This document shows, one piece after another, positions 1-7,434 of a stretch of 49,894 nucleotides of DNA (its first letter is position 1; every line of letters starts with the position of its first letter). Location: the NCBI GenBank assembly GCA_024636855.1, contig JAGXGG010000007.1, positions 1 to 49,894 of the forward strand, in the 5' to 3' direction. Source of the DNA: Ignavibacteriota bacterium. Lineage in GTDB: Bacteria; Bacteroidota; Ignavibacteria; Kapaibacteriales; UBA2268. A program made the position numbers and the translations under genes. The notes under the pieces were generated by a model. It made no database searches. It saw only the letters and a program-made list of their open reading frames with translations, and was not told the DNA's origin.

Positions 1-18
1 GATGTGTATAAGAGACAG
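1..18. other. Sequencing adapter remnant (transposon mosaic end)
   Basis: The first 18 bases match the 19-base Tn5 mosaic-end sequence used in tagmentation libraries, minus its first A. In frame they read MCIRDR, a well-known artefactual protein start. Genomic sequence therefore begins at about base 19, and the window start is a contig end, not a biological boundary. Confidence 0.95.
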
Positions 19-19
19 G

Positions 20-1153
20 TCCACTATTAATGCAAAAATTGATGTTTTCTTTTGTAAATCAACAGATAGAGGAGAGACATTCACTAATCCAATTGTAGTA
101 ACAGACGATGAATCGAAATATAATCAAGATTTTCCTGTTATGACGGTAGATGATAATGGTGGGATTCATATAGCGGCTATTGATAATCGAAATTTGGAAC
201 AAGGTAAAGTAAACTTTGCCGAGTTAATGTACACTCATTCTACAGATGAAGGTGAGAGTTGGTCAAAAAATAAAATTATCTCTAAAATAAACAGTGATGC
301 TGGTGCTTGTGAATGTTGTTGGCCTGCTATTGATACATTTACTGACAATAATGGTAAAGTCACGGTTTCAATACTTTATAGAAGTAATATAAATAATCTA
401 CGTGTAAGCTACTTAGCTAATAGTTTTGATGGGGGTCAGAATTTTGAAACACCTATTAGGATTGGTTTCAAAGATTGGATTATAAATTCTTGCCCTGTCT
501 CAGGACCATCTATATTCTATGATAATAATGGAATACTTCATACGACTTATAAAACAATTTCTGACATATACTATAGTTATTATGATGTTAAAAATAACAG
601 TGAAAGAAATGAGGTTTATATAGCTGGAGGTAGTAATCCCTTTGTTACTTATAATCATACTAATGATCAAATCTATATTACTTATGAGAAATATGAGTCT
701 GATAAACTTCAGACAAGGATAGTTTCTTCTACTGACAAAGTGAGTTTCAGTCCTTCAAAGTTATTATTAAATAATGATTTAAATTTATCAATGTTTAATT
801 GTAAACTCATAGAAAATAAAAATAGAATGAATGTTATTTGGGAGGATGATAGTGAAGGGATTGAGAAAAATAGTATTTGGTTCGCAGAGTATAATAGTAC
901 TCAAAGTAATATAGAAACCAATTATGAAAAACCTACTTTCGAATATTTGTCAAACGGCGATTTATTAGTTAATACAAAAGAAAGGAATTCGATTATTACA
1001 ATTTCAGATTTAATGGGTAGGGTAATATATAAACAAGAAGCAATTCTGCCCACCAATGATCTAAGAATTAACCTTAATAATTATGCAAGTAGAATATTTA
1101 TATGTAATGTAAGGAATAGAAATTATAATACAAGCCAACTTATTATAAAATAG
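20..1153 (+). CDS. Asp-box propeller protein with CxCC motif and T9SS sorting domain, 5'-truncated
   Basis: This is the C-terminal part of a secreted beta-propeller protein; the beginning is lost at the contig edge and any start inside the adapter is false. Three Asp-box motifs of the sialidase/BNR type are visible (STDRGETF, STDEGESW, SFDGGQNF). A cysteine cluster ACECCWP (codons at about 308-319) and a later CPVSGP (about 491) are not typical of sialidases and could bind metal or form disulfides. The last 70 or so residues form a T9SS type A sorting domain, with an ISDLMGRVIY strand and a terminal SQLIIK, so the protein is probably exported across the outer membrane. It lies 39 bases upstream of a Cys-rich protein and the MbnP/MbnH genes on the same strand, which suggests a copper-related role rather than glycan cleavage. 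That role is inference; the fold and sorting domain are well supported. Confidence 0.8.
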   Translation, partial: STINAKIDVFFCKSTDRGETFTNPIVVTDDESKYNQDFPVMTVDDNGGIHIAAIDNRNLEQGKVNFAELMYTHSTDEGESWSKNKIISKINSDAGACECCWPAIDTFTDNNGKVTVSILYRSNINNLRVSYLANSFDGGQNFETPIRIGFKDWIINSCPVSGPSIFYDNNGILHTTYKTISDIYYSYYDVKNNSERNEVYIAGGSNPFVTYNHTNDQIYITYEKYESDKLQTRIVSSTDKVSFSPSKLLLNNDLNLSMFNCKLIENKNRMNVIWEDDSEGIEKNSIWFAEYNSTQSNIETNYEKPTFEYLSNGDLLVNTKERNSIITISDLMGRVIYKQEAILPTNDLRINLNNYASRIFICNVRNRNYNTSQLIIK

Positions 1154-1192
1154 AACTTTGTATTATTTGTTCTTTTTGTTATATTAGGAAAT

Positions 1193-1660
1193 ATGAGGAA
1201 TAGATTTAAAATATTATCTTTGATTATAGTAGTGATGATAATGGTTCCAGTTTTAGGGATAAACATCAACACACATATCTGTGGCCAAACTGAAGATGTC
1301 TCAAAATCTTTAGTCATACCTGGTATTCTTAATCCAAAGGAATGTAATAATTGTCACAAAGAAGTGGTAGTAGTTAAATCTTGTTGTAGTGATAAAAAGA
1401 TAGAAGTTGAAACAAACCAAGATAATAAAGCCAAGGAAAAAAATTGTTGTAAAGATATAAAAGAATATAACGGTTATGAGTATATTAACGTTCGTGCTAC
1501 CAATATTATAATAGATTATTCTGATAGTTTCTTAGTTGTAAATCGTCATGTTGTACAAATTATAACTCATGAATCCATTAACTACCAAATATTTGATAAT
1601 TCTAAGCGAAGGCCTTACCTAGTTGACATACTCTCCTTTATTTGCTTATATTTGATTTAG
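1193..1660 (+). CDS. Small Cys-rich protein, HYC_CC_PP-like
   Basis: A 155-residue protein with an N-terminal hydrophobic segment (residues 8-23), then a THICGQ motif and cysteine pairs in KECNNCHK, SCCSD and NCCKD, and a second hydrophobic stretch at the C terminus. The layout resembles the HYC_CC_PP family of Bacteroidota, small exported proteins often encoded beside TonB receptors or metal genes, although the H-x-C and final proline motifs are only approximate here. The Cys pairs suggest soft-metal binding. It starts 39 bases after the propeller gene and ends 40 bases before the first MbnP gene, so it probably belongs to the same transcription unit. The antisense frame over its first 120 bases is a shadow. 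Function is not established. Confidence 0.65.
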   Translation: MRNRFKILSLIIVVMIMVPVLGININTHICGQTEDVSKSLVIPGILNPKECNNCHKEVVVVKSCCSDKKIEVETNQDNKAKEKNCCKDIKEYNGYEYINVRATNIIIDYSDSFLVVNRHVVQIITHESINYQIFDNSKRRPYLVDILSFICLYLI

Positions 1661-1700
1661 ATAATTACTAATTTTATCAAGTAATTATTTATAAACTTAA

Positions 1701-2477
1701 ATGAGTAAAAAAATGAAATTTTACATTACCACTATTGTGATTTGCTTCGGACTATTTTTGTTTGGCTGCGAAAGCAATTCTACGAATAGTGACCCTATAA
1801 AAGAAAATGTGACTTTATCAGTTACAATGAACCATACTTTTGGTCAAGAAAATGTTGATCCTGAAGTAACTATGCACACAAATTCATCTGGTAATGAGAT
1901 TAGATTTTCTAAGCTCCATTACCTATTGACCAATTTTGTATTAGTCAATATTAGCGGTGAAGAAATAGTTTTGGATTCTGCCGCTGCTTATATAAATATG
2001 TCTGATGGTAGAGTATCATTCGAATTACCAAATATACCTGAAGATGATTATACAGAACTAAGGTTTTTACTCGGTGTTGATTCTACTACTAATCATCAAG
2101 ATCCTAATCTATTTGCGGCATCTAGTCCTCTAAATCCAATTATAAATAATCTCCATTGGGGTTGGATGGATGGATTCATATTTTGTTCTGTCGAAGGTTA
2201 CCATTATAAGGATGGACAAATGAAGGGTGCTTTTGCATATCATGTTGGTCTAGATGAGAATCTAATGAAAATCAATATCCAAAATAATTTCAAGGTTAAA
2301 AAAAGTGTTCCTTTAGAACTTAATTTTGACCTTTCTGCATATTTTGAATCTCCTCATGTTATAAATATAACTGAAAATGCACCTATAACTCACTCTGATA
2401 AAGCTGCAGACTTTGGTTTAAGTAGCAAACTAAGTGAGAATTTGCTTAATGCATTTACAATAAAAGGAGATAAATAA
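1701..2477 (+). CDS. MbnP family copper-binding lipoprotein (copy 1)
   Basis: A 258-residue lipoprotein: signal peptide with lipobox LFGC, acylated Cys at about residue 23, followed by a Ser/Asn-rich tether. The family signature LHWGW lies at residues 151-155, followed by VEG (164-166) and AYHVG (180-184). MbnP proteins bind copper at a site that depends on conversion of a conserved tryptophan to kynurenine by the partner di-haem enzyme MbnH, which is encoded next (one base between stop and start). Predicted location is the outer membrane. A second in-frame ATG at 1713 could also serve as start and would keep the signal peptide. There is no T9SS domain, unlike copy 2 (3593-4534). Family assignment is strong; the copper role is by family. 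Confidence 0.85.
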   Translation: MSKKMKFYITTIVICFGLFLFGCESNSTNSDPIKENVTLSVTMNHTFGQENVDPEVTMHTNSSGNEIRFSKLHYLLTNFVLVNISGEEIVLDSAAAYINMSDGRVSFELPNIPEDDYTELRFLLGVDSTTNHQDPNLFAASSPLNPIINNLHWGWMDGFIFCSVEGYHYKDGQMKGAFAYHVGLDENLMKINIQNNFKVKKSVPLELNFDLSAYFESPHVINITENAPITHSDKAADFGLSSKLSENLLNAFTIKGDK

Positions 2478-2478
2478 A

Positions 2479-3573
2479 ATGAGAAACCATTTAATATTTT
2501 TACTCGCAGTTCTTGTTCTAATGTCAATAGTACTTGTGTCCTGTTCCAAAGATGAGGCAACAAGCCCTACTAATGAATTCGAAACAAGACCCTATACACT
2601 GGTAATGCCTAGTAATATGCCGGCTCCTATATTACCTCAGGACAACCCATTAACCTATGAAGGTATTGCACTCGGCAAAGCTCTCTTCTTTGAGAAAATG
2701 ATGTCAAAAGATGGAACTGTCTCATGTGGGAGTTGTCATAATCAAGGCAATGCATTTACTGATAATGATAAGAAATTTTCCGAAGGTATAGAAGGTAAAA
2801 TAGGTGATAGAAATTCGATGCCTATATTCAATATGTTCTATCATACTAAAGGTTTTTTCTGGGATGGACGTGCAAAGTTACTAAGAGATCAATCTTTAGG
2901 TCCTATTGAGAATCCATTAGAAATGGGAGAAACTCTGGAGAATGTAATGAACAAATTACAAGCTGAATCTAAGTATCGCAATCTATTCTACAAAGCTTTC
3001 GGTGACTCAACTGTTAGTAGTTTGAAAATGAGTTTGGCAATGGAACAATTTATGTTGACTTTTGTCTCAGGTAATTCTAAATTTGATAAAGTAGAAAGAA
3101 GCGAAGCTCAATTCACTATGTCAGAGTTGAGAGGGAAGGAACTATTTTTCACTGAGTTCGAAACTAGTGGTGGTGCAAGAGGTGCAGATTGTTTTCATTG
3201 CCATGCTACAGCTGATTTCTCCAATCATGAATTCATGAATAATGGATTAGATTCGGAATCAGAATTTACGGATTTAGGAAGAGCAATGTTCACAAAAAGA
3301 CCAACAGACAATGCTAAATTCAAGACACCATCTTTAAGAAATGTAGCTGTTTCTGGCCCCTATATGCACGACGGCCGTTTTGCAACTTTGACAGAGGTAA
3401 TAGAACACTATAATAGTGGGATAAAAGAATCTCCAACTTTGGACGTGAATATACATGGTATCAAAGATGGTATGAATCTAACAGAACAAGAAAAGCTTGA
3501 TTTAATTGCTTTCTTGAATACGCTAACTGACGAAGTTTATCTAAACAATCAAGAATACAAAGAATCAAATTAA
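2479..3573 (+). CDS. MbnH-like di-haem c-type peroxidase lipoprotein (copy 1)
   Basis: A 364-residue member of the bacterial cytochrome c peroxidase/MauG superfamily. The signal peptide ends in the lipobox VSC (residues 20-22), giving CSKDE. Two c-haem sites are visible: CGSCH at 83-87 and CFHCH at 238-242. The conserved second-domain features are present (KTPSLRNV and GPYMHDGRFATL, around residues 284-306), where the YMHDG motif supplies the distal haem region. MbnH enzymes oxidise a tryptophan in MbnP to kynurenine. The gene starts one base after the MbnP stop, and this pairing is the main reason to call it MbnH rather than a general CcpA peroxidase. Another MbnP gene follows after 19 bases. 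It is probably periplasmic-facing or surface-anchored. Confidence 0.85.
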   Translation: MRNHLIFLLAVLVLMSIVLVSCSKDEATSPTNEFETRPYTLVMPSNMPAPILPQDNPLTYEGIALGKALFFEKMMSKDGTVSCGSCHNQGNAFTDNDKKFSEGIEGKIGDRNSMPIFNMFYHTKGFFWDGRAKLLRDQSLGPIENPLEMGETLENVMNKLQAESKYRNLFYKAFGDSTVSSLKMSLAMEQFMLTFVSGNSKFDKVERSEAQFTMSELRGKELFFTEFETSGGARGADCFHCHATADFSNHEFMNNGLDSESEFTDLGRAMFTKRPTDNAKFKTPSLRNVAVSGPYMHDGRFATLTEVIEHYNSGIKESPTLDVNIHGIKDGMNLTEQEKLDLIAFLNTLTDEVYLNNQEYKESN

Positions 3574-3592
3574 TCAATATGAGAAATAGAAA

Positions 3593-4534
3593 ATGAAAAG
3601 TTTATTATTAGCAACTATTTTAGTACTATTTACTGGCACTTTATCAGCCGCTGAAGTCAATCTTAATCTAGACTATCACGTGGATGGAAAAGAATTCAAG
3701 ATGAATCAAGAATATACAAACACAAAGGATATAAACTATAAAATTACTAGATTCGAATATTATATGTGTGGGTTAAAGTTTGACGACTTGGAGCTAGATA
3801 ATTATATATTAGCCAATGGAAACTACGAGAATTACTCACTTGGAGAGTATGATATAAATGAAATTAATAGAGTCACAATGTCTTTTGGTGTAAAAAAAGA
3901 AGATAATATCAATCAAGATCCTAATAAATATGGACCTTTGCACCCATTAGGGCCAAAAAATCCTTCTATGCATTGGGGCTGGGCAGCCGGTTATAGATTC
4001 TGGGTAGTAGAAGGAGTTGTTGACCATGATAAAGACGGTATATATGACAAATCGTTTCAATATCATATACTAGGTGACGAAGCATTTAGAACTATGTCGT
4101 TTGATGTAGACGCAGTTAGCAAAAGTGGAGTCATTGATATAAATATAGATTTTGATATACAAAAGCTACTATTACCAGTAGATATGACTAAATTTGTTGC
4201 ATACCATGATTTTTATAATAATCTGCCAGAGATAAGAGAATTTATTAATAATATCGAAGAATCAGATGTGATAACTAGTAAGACAACTAGTTCAGTTGAA
4301 ATGGCTAATAAGAGTATTGAATTATTCCCAAATCCGACTGTTAACTTTCTGAATTTGGGTTCTCAGTACTTAAATTCGAGCTATGATATTATAACAATAG
4401 ATGGTCTAACAGCACAATCTGGGACTATTAATAGCAATATAATTGAACTAAAAGACCTAACTACTGGTACATACTTTATTAGAATTAGTGATAGTAAAGG
4501 CAACATAAATACAGCTAAATTTGTTAAAAATTAA
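3593..4534 (+). CDS. MbnP family protein with T9SS sorting domain (copy 2)
   Basis: A 313-residue MbnP homologue with a normal cleavable signal peptide (MKSLLLATILVLFTGTLSAA) and no lipobox. The family motif MHWGW is at residues 126-130, followed by WVVEG (137-141) and QYHILG (156-161). After the MbnP domain (about 20-215) comes a linker and a T9SS type A domain starting near ELFPNPT (residue 246) and ending GTYFIRIS...KFVKN. This copy is therefore predicted to be secreted or anchored on the cell surface, while copy 1 is a lipoprotein. It is followed by a second MbnH gene whose start overlaps its end by 14 bases. Domain calls are firm; the two-location idea is inference. Confidence 0.85.
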   Translation: MKSLLLATILVLFTGTLSAAEVNLNLDYHVDGKEFKMNQEYTNTKDINYKITRFEYYMCGLKFDDLELDNYILANGNYENYSLGEYDINEINRVTMSFGVKKEDNINQDPNKYGPLHPLGPKNPSMHWGWAAGYRFWVVEGVVDHDKDGIYDKSFQYHILGDEAFRTMSFDVDAVSKSGVIDINIDFDIQKLLLPVDMTKFVAYHDFYNNLPEIREFINNIEESDVITSKTTSSVEMANKSIELFPNPTVNFLNLGSQYLNSSYDIITIDGLTAQSGTINSNIIELKDLTTGTYFIRISDSKGNINTAKFVKN

Positions 4535-5525
4535 ACTCAAATATTCTGTCTTACTTCTGTTGTTTCTATTCTCTTGCTCTGAAGAAAAAGAAATAGTAGC
4601 ACCTAATAAACAGGCAAACAAATATACTTTTCTAGAAAATTTTCCTCGGGAGCTACCCAAAATAGAATATCCCGAGGACAATTTACCTAATGAAGATAGA
4701 ATCCGATTAGGCAAGCTATTATTTTCGGACAAAAGATTATCTAGAACTGATGAAATATCCTGTGCCTCCTGCCATATATCTGAGTTTGCTTTTGCCGATA
4801 ATACACCAACTACAAAAGGGGTAGATGGACTGGATGGTACTAGAAATAGCGTATCATTGACGAATGTTGCTTTTCAAAAAAGGTTGCTTCGAGAAGGGGG
4901 AGTTCCTACCTTAGAAATGCAGATATTAGTCCCATTCCAAGAGCATAATGAATTTGATTTGAATATAGTAGCTGCTGCCGAGAAGTTAGGCAAAGATTCT
5001 CTATATCAGTACCTATCACAGTTAGCTTATGACAGAGATTTAGATCCATTTGTACTCACTCGTTCTATTTCTGCTTTCGAACGCACATTGATAGGGGGAG
5101 ACTCTAAATTCGATGATTATCTGAACGATAAAGCTAAATTAACTACTGAAGAAGAAAGAGGAATGGTGCTCTTTTTCTCTGATTCTCTCGCTTGTTCTAG
5201 TTGTCATTCGGGAATATTATTCACTTCACAAGAGTTCGCAAACAATGGGTTATACGAGAGCTACAAAGACAATGGTAAACAAAGATTAACTGGTCTTGAC
5301 TCAGATAATGGAGTATTCAAAATACCTTCACTTAGAAATGTAAGTAAAACAGCTCCATATATGCACGATGGTAGTATAGCAACTCTGGACGCCGTTCTAG
5401 AGCATTACGCTAGTGGCGGCAAACCCCATAGAAACAAAAGCAAATTAATAAATGGGTTTGTTCTAAAAAGCTCCGATAAGAAAGCTATCGTCGCTTTTCT
5501 GAATACTCTGACAGAAAATCAATAG
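4521..5525 (+). CDS. MbnH-like di-haem c-type peroxidase lipoprotein (copy 2)
   Basis: A 334-residue paralogue of the upstream MbnH-like gene. Start chosen is TTG at 4521, overlapping the end of the MbnP gene by 14 bases; it gives a good lipoprotein signal (KYSVLLLLFLFSC, then SEEKE), and no ATG lies between it and the lipobox. Haem motifs are CASCH (81-85) and CSSCH (225-229). The downstream IPSLRNV and APYMHDGSIATLDAV elements match copy 1 and the MbnH/CcpA family. The overlap implies translational coupling to the preceding MbnP, its likely substrate. The two MbnP-MbnH units probably arose by tandem duplication followed by divergence in anchoring of the MbnP partner. Confidence 0.83.
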   Translation: MLKIKLKYSVLLLLFLFSCSEEKEIVAPNKQANKYTFLENFPRELPKIEYPEDNLPNEDRIRLGKLLFSDKRLSRTDEISCASCHISEFAFADNTPTTKGVDGLDGTRNSVSLTNVAFQKRLLREGGVPTLEMQILVPFQEHNEFDLNIVAAAEKLGKDSLYQYLSQLAYDRDLDPFVLTRSISAFERTLIGGDSKFDDYLNDKAKLTTEEERGMVLFFSDSLACSSCHSGILFTSQEFANNGLYESYKDNGKQRLTGLDSDNGVFKIPSLRNVSKTAPYMHDGSIATLDAVLEHYASGGKPHRNKSKLINGFVLKSSDKKAIVAFLNTLTENQ

Positions 5526-5664
5526 AAAAACTTTTGAAATTACAGAGATATTTTTGGTGTTCATGTGTCTCTATAAGCAGAGGTCTTACAATTTTCTTCT
5601 CTTTACCTCTTCTAGGAAACTGCTAATAAATTTAGAAATAATAAAAATCTATTCCCAATTTTAC

Positions 5665-5672
5665 TATTTTTG
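5665..5672 (+). promoter_or_regulatory. Candidate -7 box of the membrane protein gene
   Basis: TATTTTTG fits the Bacteroidota -7 consensus TAnnTTTG and lies 26 bases before the ATG at 5699. No clear TTG/TTTG -33 element is at the expected distance, so the call is weak. Confidence 0.3.
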
Positions 5673-5698
5673 TTTTTAAACTATTTCGATTTGTGGTA

Positions 5699-6970
5699 AT
5701 GCTAAAACACAGCAAGTATAGAAATTTGATAATTTTATTTTTTCTAATTGGCTTATTTCTTCAATTGCTAGTATCATTTTCTTATTGGGTTGGTGGCGAT
5801 CAAATGCATCTACTTGAGCTAGGTATGAGACTAGTAGATGGGGGAAATCTATCAAGTTTTTCCAAACTCAAAGAAGGTGGAGGTGCAAATCTTGGTTCTC
5901 TAATGCAAATACTTGTTGCCGGGCCTTTGTTTATATGGGAAAATTTTCGGGCTCCAATGTTAGTCCCTATATTGTTTAATATAGGTGCTTACCTTATGAT
6001 TAGTAAAATAATATTTGAAAATTATCAAGATAAAGGACTATTAATATTCACGATTATTTTTTGGTTATCGCCAATCCGACTCTACAATACTGGCTTTCTA
6101 TGGGAGCCTGCTTATATATTATTACCGGCTGCTATGCACCTTTACTCAGCATATTATATGAGAAGTAAAAAATCAGCTTATTTAACTTTTATGCATATTT
6201 TCAGTCTGTTTGTGGGTCTTCAAATTCATAATTCTGTGTTAATACTTGTAATAGCTTCACTGTATCTATTGTTTTCTAGAAAAGTGAAGGTAGAGTGGAA
6301 AGGATTTGCACTAGGTCTTTTTACAGGTTTGTTATTCTTTATCCCTCTAATACTTGATGTTTTGAATAATAATTTACCCGAATCAACTAGCTCATCTGGT
6401 TATTTAGGACAAAGTCTTCTCAAAGTAGCTCCATTCTTAAAAGGTGTGCTTTATTTTGTGAAAATGACAACATTTGATATGGTAAAAGCAATTCAAGAAA
6501 CATCCTTTTGGGATGGGTCTTATAGATGGATTATGTATATTTTTCAAATTTTATCAATTAGTGTGGTAGTATTTGGTGTCTATGCTAATTATAAATATTA
6601 CCGAGGAAGTATTTTCAAAAAATGGGCCAATGACTACCAGAGTTTTTCCCCTACTAACCTTTGGTTAAAAGATTACGGTGTTAGTATATTTTGGGGATTA
6701 ATAATATCAGCTGCCTTGTCTCCTATTACACTCCAAGCTTGGATGGTATTAATCATAATCTTTGGTGCTATCTTACCTTTGCAACATCTTTTAAGTTCCT
6801 TCAGCTTCAACGAACAAAAACCAAAATTATTTATGCTAGCATTTGTTATTATTGAACTTATTATGGTGTTTACATTCTATTTTGGACAATTAAAATTCAA
6901 TAGACCTGAACAATATCCTAAGGAACTTCAAGAACAAAAGTATGAAAATTTGGAAAGACTTTTTGAGTAA
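5699..6970 (+). CDS. Polytopic membrane protein, possible GT-C glycosyltransferase
   Basis: About 423 residues with roughly ten hydrophobic segments. The ATG at 5699 is preferred over the GTG two codons upstream. After the first membrane span comes a loop with GGDQMHLLELGMRLVDGG, reminiscent of the first periplasmic loop of GT-C glycosyltransferases (ArnT/PMT type), where an Asp is catalytic. A second loop holds SPIRLYNTGFLWEPAY between spans, also typical of that fold. No close family can be named from sequence alone. It stands alone between the MbnH gene and a convergent sulfur operon. Function is unknown; a lipid-linked sugar transferase is the best guess. Confidence 0.6.
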   Translation: MLKHSKYRNLIILFFLIGLFLQLLVSFSYWVGGDQMHLLELGMRLVDGGNLSSFSKLKEGGGANLGSLMQILVAGPLFIWENFRAPMLVPILFNIGAYLMISKIIFENYQDKGLLIFTIIFWLSPIRLYNTGFLWEPAYILLPAAMHLYSAYYMRSKKSAYLTFMHIFSLFVGLQIHNSVLILVIASLYLLFSRKVKVEWKGFALGLFTGLLFFIPLILDVLNNNLPESTSSSGYLGQSLLKVAPFLKGVLYFVKMTTFDMVKAIQETSFWDGSYRWIMYIFQILSISVVVFGVYANYKYYRGSIFKKWANDYQSFSPTNLWLKDYGVSIFWGLIISAALSPITLQAWMVLIIIFGAILPLQHLLSSFSFNEQKPKLFMLAFVIIELIMVFTFYFGQLKFNRPEQYPKELQEQKYENLERLFE

Positions 6971-7016
6971 TAAATATACATTGAAAAGTTTGTTGTTGCA
7001 AAATAGTATAAAACAT

Positions 7017-7050
7017 CAAAGCCCATCTGTATTTCTACGTCCGGGCTTTG
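7017..7050. terminator. Bidirectional hairpin between convergent genes
   Basis: CAAAGCCC at 7017-7024 pairs perfectly with GGGCTTTG at 7043-7050 (8-bp stem, 18-base loop). It lies between the convergent ends of the membrane protein gene and the sulfur operon. There is no long T run, so termination strength is uncertain. Confidence 0.5.
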
Positions 7051-7091
7051 TGTGATTTTGGGGTAATCGAAATCTATTATTCTAAATCAAG

Positions 7092-7406
7092 TTATGAAAC
7101 ACAATTTCTTACGTTACTGTGTCCACCACCATTTATTACATTCTGAATTCCATTTTTCTCTAATATACCTTTTGCTACGCCGCTTCTAGAGCCACTTTGG
7201 CAAAAGACAATTACACCTTTCTTACCCTTGAATTTGGATAATTGATTTGGTACTGAGTCCAAAGGTATATTTACAGCTCCTTTTACGCTGCCACCATTGA
7301 ATTCTGCTGGGCTTCTCACATCTACTAAATAAGCACCTTCTTCTATTGCTTTAATCAATTCGGTATTGTCTTGTTGACCAAACATACTCTTAAATAATCC
7401 TATCAT
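7092..7406 (-). CDS. Single-domain rhodanese
   Basis: A 104-residue cytoplasmic rhodanese-like sulfurtransferase. The active-site loop is CQSGSR with the persulfide-forming Cys at residue 69; DVRSPAEF (29-36) is the usual N-terminal motif. No signal peptide is visible. Such proteins move sulfane sulfur between small thiols such as glutathione and protein acceptors. It is the last gene of a minus-strand operon, 28 bases after the persulfide dioxygenase-rhodanese fusion, so it probably supplies or takes persulfide in the same detoxification route. A C-terminal Cys (residue 102) is an additional thiol of unknown use. Confidence 0.9.
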   Translation of the reverse strand: MIGLFKSMFGQQDNTELIKAIEEGAYLVDVRSPAEFNGGSVKGAVNIPLDSVPNQLSKFKGKKGVIVFCQSGSRSGVAKGILEKNGIQNVINGGGHSNVRNCVS

Positions 7407-7434
7407 TTTTAATTCCTATTTATTGTTAATATTA

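Noticed and set aside
5526-5692. Possible hairpins between mbnH copy 2 and the membrane protein gene
   Set aside because: Arms such as AGAGGT/ACCTCT are short with loops of about 20 bases and have no T run; not better than chance.
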